Shown: positions 7,728-9,970 of the stretch, piece by piece
Position numbering within the stretch: the first letter of the stretch is position 1
Layout of the letters: the number at the start of each line of letters is the position of its first letter
NCBI GenBank assembly: GCA_029960905.1
Contig: JASBVU010000042.1
Coordinates: 1-9,970, forward strand
Source of the DNA: Thermoanaerobacterium sp.
GTDB lineage: Bacteria > Bacillota > Thermoanaerobacteria > Thermoanaerobacterales > Thermoanaerobacteraceae
DNA length: 9,970 nucleotides
Direction of reading: 5' to 3'
Notes under the pieces: model-generated
Database searches by the model: none
What the model was told of the DNA's origin: nothing
What the model saw: only the letters and a program-made list of their open reading frames with translations
Made by a program: the position numbers and the translations under genes

Positions 7728-8705
7728 TTAAGCAGATTCTCTTTCAATCAATGTAATAGGCAAAATATTTTCTATACTTACTTCCTTACCATCAATTTGG
7801 TCCAAAATTATCTCAATAGTTTTTTTCGCCATTTCTTCTATCGGCTGTCTTATAGTAGTCAAAGGTGGGACAATCATCTTTGCAATGCTGATATCATCAT
7901 ATCCTACAACCTTCAAATCCTTTGGGACTTCTTTACCGATTTCTCTAGATGCATTTATAATCGTAGCTGCAATAAAGTCACCACTTGCAAATATGCCATC
8001 AATATCGGGATGATCTGTAAAAAGCTTAAAAATCAATTTTCTATGTTCATCGATGTCAAAAACATTTATTTTTGTTTCTACAACGACATTTTCGACATTA
8101 TACTCTTTTACGACATCCATAAAAGCTTTATAACGATTATTCGCAGGTGTATTTAATATCAATGGACCACTTATATGTGCAATTTTTCTGCAACCTTTTT
8201 GTATCAATAGCTTTGTTGCTAATACACCACCATTGTAGTTGTCTGACGCAACGTACGGTATTTTCTCTGAGAAGTACCTATCAATAGCTACTATAGGCAG
8301 ATTTACATTCAAGTACTGCTCAGTTTTTAGTGTATGACTTCCTATTATAATGCCATCAACTTGATGCCTTTTAAGCATATCTATGTAGCCTTTCTCTTTC
8401 TCTACATCTTGCAAGGAATTACACAACAATATTTTATAATTATTTTGATATGCATAATATTCAATATAGTTTGTAAGTTCTGCAAAAAAAGGGTGTGAAA
8501 CGCTAGGAATCAAAAGTCCTATTAAGTAAGACTTTCTTCTATAAAGTGAGCGAGCTAATTCATTCGGCTGATAATTTAGCTCTTTCATTGCTTCATATAC
8601 TTTTTTTCTCGTCTTTTCGCTTATATATCCTCTATTATTCAATACTCTAGATACCGTTGTAACTGTCACACCCGCTTTTTCTGCAACATCTCTTATTGTA
8701 GCCAT
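7728..8705 (-). CDS. scrR: LacI-family transcriptional repressor, ScrR-like
   Basis: The protein has 325 residues, normal for the LacI family. The N-terminal HTH is textbook: TIRDVAEKAGVTVTTVSRVL (3-22), followed by the hinge helix segment YQPNELARSL (45-54). A periplasmic-binding-protein-like effector and dimerisation domain fills about 58-325, with family signatures such as VVGYDDISIAKMIVPPLTTI. I chose the ATG at 8705 because AAGGTGG sits five bases before it; an in-frame GTG at 8714 lies inside that ribosome site. Fructokinase lies directly upstream, which suggests control of sucrose or fructose genes, as for ScrR repressors. The effector cannot be read from sequence, so the symbol is tentative while the family is certain. 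It has its own promoter and is followed 32 bases later by the EamA gene. Confidence 0.85.
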   Translation of the reverse strand: MATIRDVAEKAGVTVTTVSRVLNNRGYISEKTRKKVYEAMKELNYQPNELARSLYRRKSYLIGLLIPSVSHPFFAELTNYIEYYAYQNNYKILLCNSLQDVEKEKGYIDMLKRHQVDGIIIGSHTLKTEQYLNVNLPIVAIDRYFSEKIPYVASDNYNGGVLATKLLIQKGCRKIAHISGPLILNTPANNRYKAFMDVVKEYNVENVVVETKINVFDIDEHRKLIFKLFTDHPDIDGIFASGDFIAATIINASREIGKEVPKDLKVVGYDDISIAKMIVPPLTTIRQPIEEMAKKTIEIILDQIDGKEVSIENILPITLIERESA

Positions 8706-8759
8706 CGCATCCACCTTCTAATTATAAAACCATATTTTGTTTTTATATAAACCTACTAT

Positions 8760-8788
8760 ATTATATTATTTTTAAAAAAACTTGTCTA
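8760..8788 (-). promoter_or_regulatory. Sigma-A promoter of the LacI-type repressor gene
   Basis: On the minus strand TAGACA (8788-8783, one mismatch to TTGACA) and a perfect TATAAT (8765-8760) are 17 bases apart. Transcription should start about 50 bases before the ATG at 8705. An imperfect 16-base dyad at 8783-8798 (TGTC at one end, GACA at the other) overlaps the -35 box and could be an autoregulatory operator. Confidence 0.72.
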
Positions 8789-8820
8789 TAAATGGACATA
8801 GAAGTACAGTTTAAAATGCA

Positions 8821-8868
8821 ATAACAATCAAAAAGCAAGTCCACACCATCGCCTGTAGACTTGCTTTA
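8821..8868 (-). terminator. Rho-independent terminator after fructokinase
   Basis: Ten-base arms AAAGCAAGTC (8832-8841) and GACTTGCTTT (8858-8867) pair perfectly around a 16-base loop. On the minus strand the stem runs into TTTTTGATTG. It ends the transcript entering from the fructokinase side and isolates the repressor promoter. Confidence 0.85.
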
Positions 8869-8923
8869 ACACTAAAATTCTTATACTATATATTTTACCT
8901 TTCTCCCATCTTCATCTGTATAA

Positions 8924-9873
8924 TTAAGATAGCAATTTTTTTACCTCGTCCATAGAAGGCATAGCAGGAATAGCTCCTTTTTTTGTAGTGCATAGCCCGC
9001 CAATTGCATTTGAAAACCTGATTATTTCTTCTATATCGCTACGGTTAATTTTTTCTATTGGATATCCAATCCTTGATATGTTATAAAGAATTCCTCCCAA
9101 AAATCCATCACCTGCTCCTGTAGTGTCAACTACATCTACATGAAATGCAGGTATTTGTCCTGAACCTGATGAATGTTTATAATAACAGCCATCCTTTCCT
9201 AATGTCACCAATACAAGCTTTATTCCCATGTCGTACAGCTTACTGCTAGCCACTTGAATATCTGATTCACCAATCAAAAAGTACAATTCTTCCAATGACA
9301 GCTTTGCTATGTCTACATATTTGAGTGAGAAAATATCACTTCTTTTGCTAATATTTCATCTTTCCACAAAGTCGGTCTCCAATTCGGATCATAAGATATT
9401 ATTTTTCCAGCTTGTTTAGCATACATTAAAGCAGTTAAAGTTGCAGTCTTTGAGGGTTCATCTGTTAACGACAATGAGCCAAAATGAAATATTTTACTTT
9501 CATCTAATAATGTTTTATCGATATCTTCACTTTTAAGCATCACATCAGCACCTGGATTTCTGTAAAATGTAAAACTCCTATCACCCAATTCATCCAAATG
9601 AACAAATGCCAATGTTGTATTTGCATGAACTGTGTTTTTTAAGCCTTTTGTTTCAATCATATTTTTATCGAGGACCTGTCGTAAAAAATGTCCAAATTTG
9701 TCATCGCCAACCATTCCGATAAAAGCACATTTGCCGCCTAATTTCGTTACTGCAGTTAAAACATTGGCAGGTGCTCCACCAGGATTCATTTCAAACAGTG
9801 TATTTCCATTTTCTGATTTCCCAGCAGGCGTAAAGTCGATCAGCAATTCTCCTAAAGCTACTACATCATACAC
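8924..9873 (-). pseudogene. scrK: Fructokinase (PfkB family) with a one-base frameshift
   Basis: The intact enzyme would phosphorylate fructose to fructose-6-phosphate, for example after sucrose-phosphate cleavage. The 5' part (9873-9313) begins MYDVVALGELLIDF and contains PfkB signature 1 (NPGGAPANVLTAVTKLGG, 30-46) and YDPNWRPTLW (161-170). It then shifts into FSHSNM and a TAG. The 3' part (about 9330-8924) continues as IFSLKYVDIAKLSLEELYFL in another frame and holds PfkB signature 2, DTTGAGDGF, with the catalytic Asp. The total of 950 bases is one short of a 316-residue protein. The break is at a run of four T (9330-9333, minus strand). Adding one T gives VIFFSLKYVD and a continuous enzyme. 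I chose the GTG at 9873 because GAGGTGA lies five bases before it. Explanations are a real mutation, a sequencing error or, least likely, programmed frameshifting; the run is not a classic slippery heptamer. Confidence 0.85.
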
Positions 9874-9903
9874 AAAAATCACCTCAAATAGTTGAATATT
9901 TCT

Positions 9904-9969
9904 TCATAATTGTGAATTTTTAAATAAGCTTACAAATTCATATGCACTTACTCTATTCCAAACCAATAT
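9904..9969 (-). CDS. Possible C-terminal end of an upstream gene (edge fragment)
   Basis: One minus-strand frame is open from the window edge for 21 codons (reads ILVWNRVSAYEFVS and onward) and stops with TGA, 30 bases before the fructokinase start. The other two frames stop earlier. In a sucrose cluster this could be the end of a hydrolase or transporter gene, but I do not recognise it and a run this short is easily chance. Confidence 0.22.
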   Translation of the reverse strand: MLVWNRVSAYEFVSLFKNSQL

Positions 9970-9970
9970 C

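Noticed and set aside
8881..8925. Minus-strand coding-looking tail (YTDEDGRKVKYIV then stop) just after the fructokinase stop
   Set aside because: No start codon or ribosome site in that frame, and only about 14 codons. It may be a scar of a lost gene but cannot be told from chance.
9330..9336. Programmed -1 frameshift in the fructokinase gene
   Set aside because: The site does not form an X XXY YYZ heptamer in the upstream frame, and I saw no clear stimulatory hairpin or ribosome-like site. A missing base explains it better.

Overview
Organism. The window is AT-rich, with A/T-ending codons, AGA/AGG arginine codons, strong AGGAGG-type ribosome sites and PRD/PTS-controlled sugar genes. This points to a low-GC Firmicute. 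A sugar-fermenting clostridial lineage such as Thermoanaerobacterium/Thermoanaerobacter is my best guess, but it is an inference from gene content and style, not a match I could run. Every real gene lies on the minus strand, so transcription runs from right to left.

Layout, in transcription order (right to left). (1) 9970-8924: an edge scrap, then a fructokinase gene (scrK-like) read in two frames because of a one-base frameshift near 9330, closed by a hairpin terminator at 8821-8868. (2) 8788-7282: a sigma-A promoter, a LacI-family repressor (ScrR-like) and, 32 bases later, a small single-domain EamA/DMT membrane protein. (3) 7238-1972: the mannitol operon mtlA-mtlR-mtlF-mtlD, with its own sigma-A promoter, a candidate MtlR operator half-site, tight gene spacing and a strong terminator. 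(4) 1900-1: a leader containing a good -24/-12 (sigma-54) promoter, then the first 591 codons of a LevR-type sigma-54 activator that runs off the left edge.

How it works together. MtlA (EIICB) with MtlF (EIIA) imports mannitol as mannitol-1-phosphate, and MtlD oxidises that to fructose-6-phosphate. MtlR, a PRD/EIIB/EIIA activator with all its phosphorylatable residues, should switch the operon on when mannitol drains phosphate from the PTS. The scrK and scrR-like genes belong to a sucrose/fructose module whose other genes would lie to the right of the window. The LevR-like protein is a second PRD regulator of a different mechanistic class (AAA+, sigma-54). It probably controls a PTS operon lying to the left of the window, and the sequence suggests it is itself transcribed from a sigma-54 promoter.

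Most of the window is familiar carbohydrate metabolism. The parts that deserve a second look are the sigma-54 promoter placed directly before a sigma-54 activator gene, the broken fructokinase frame, and the small EamA protein wedged between two sugar modules. I found no CRISPR array, insertion sequence, tRNA or rRNA.
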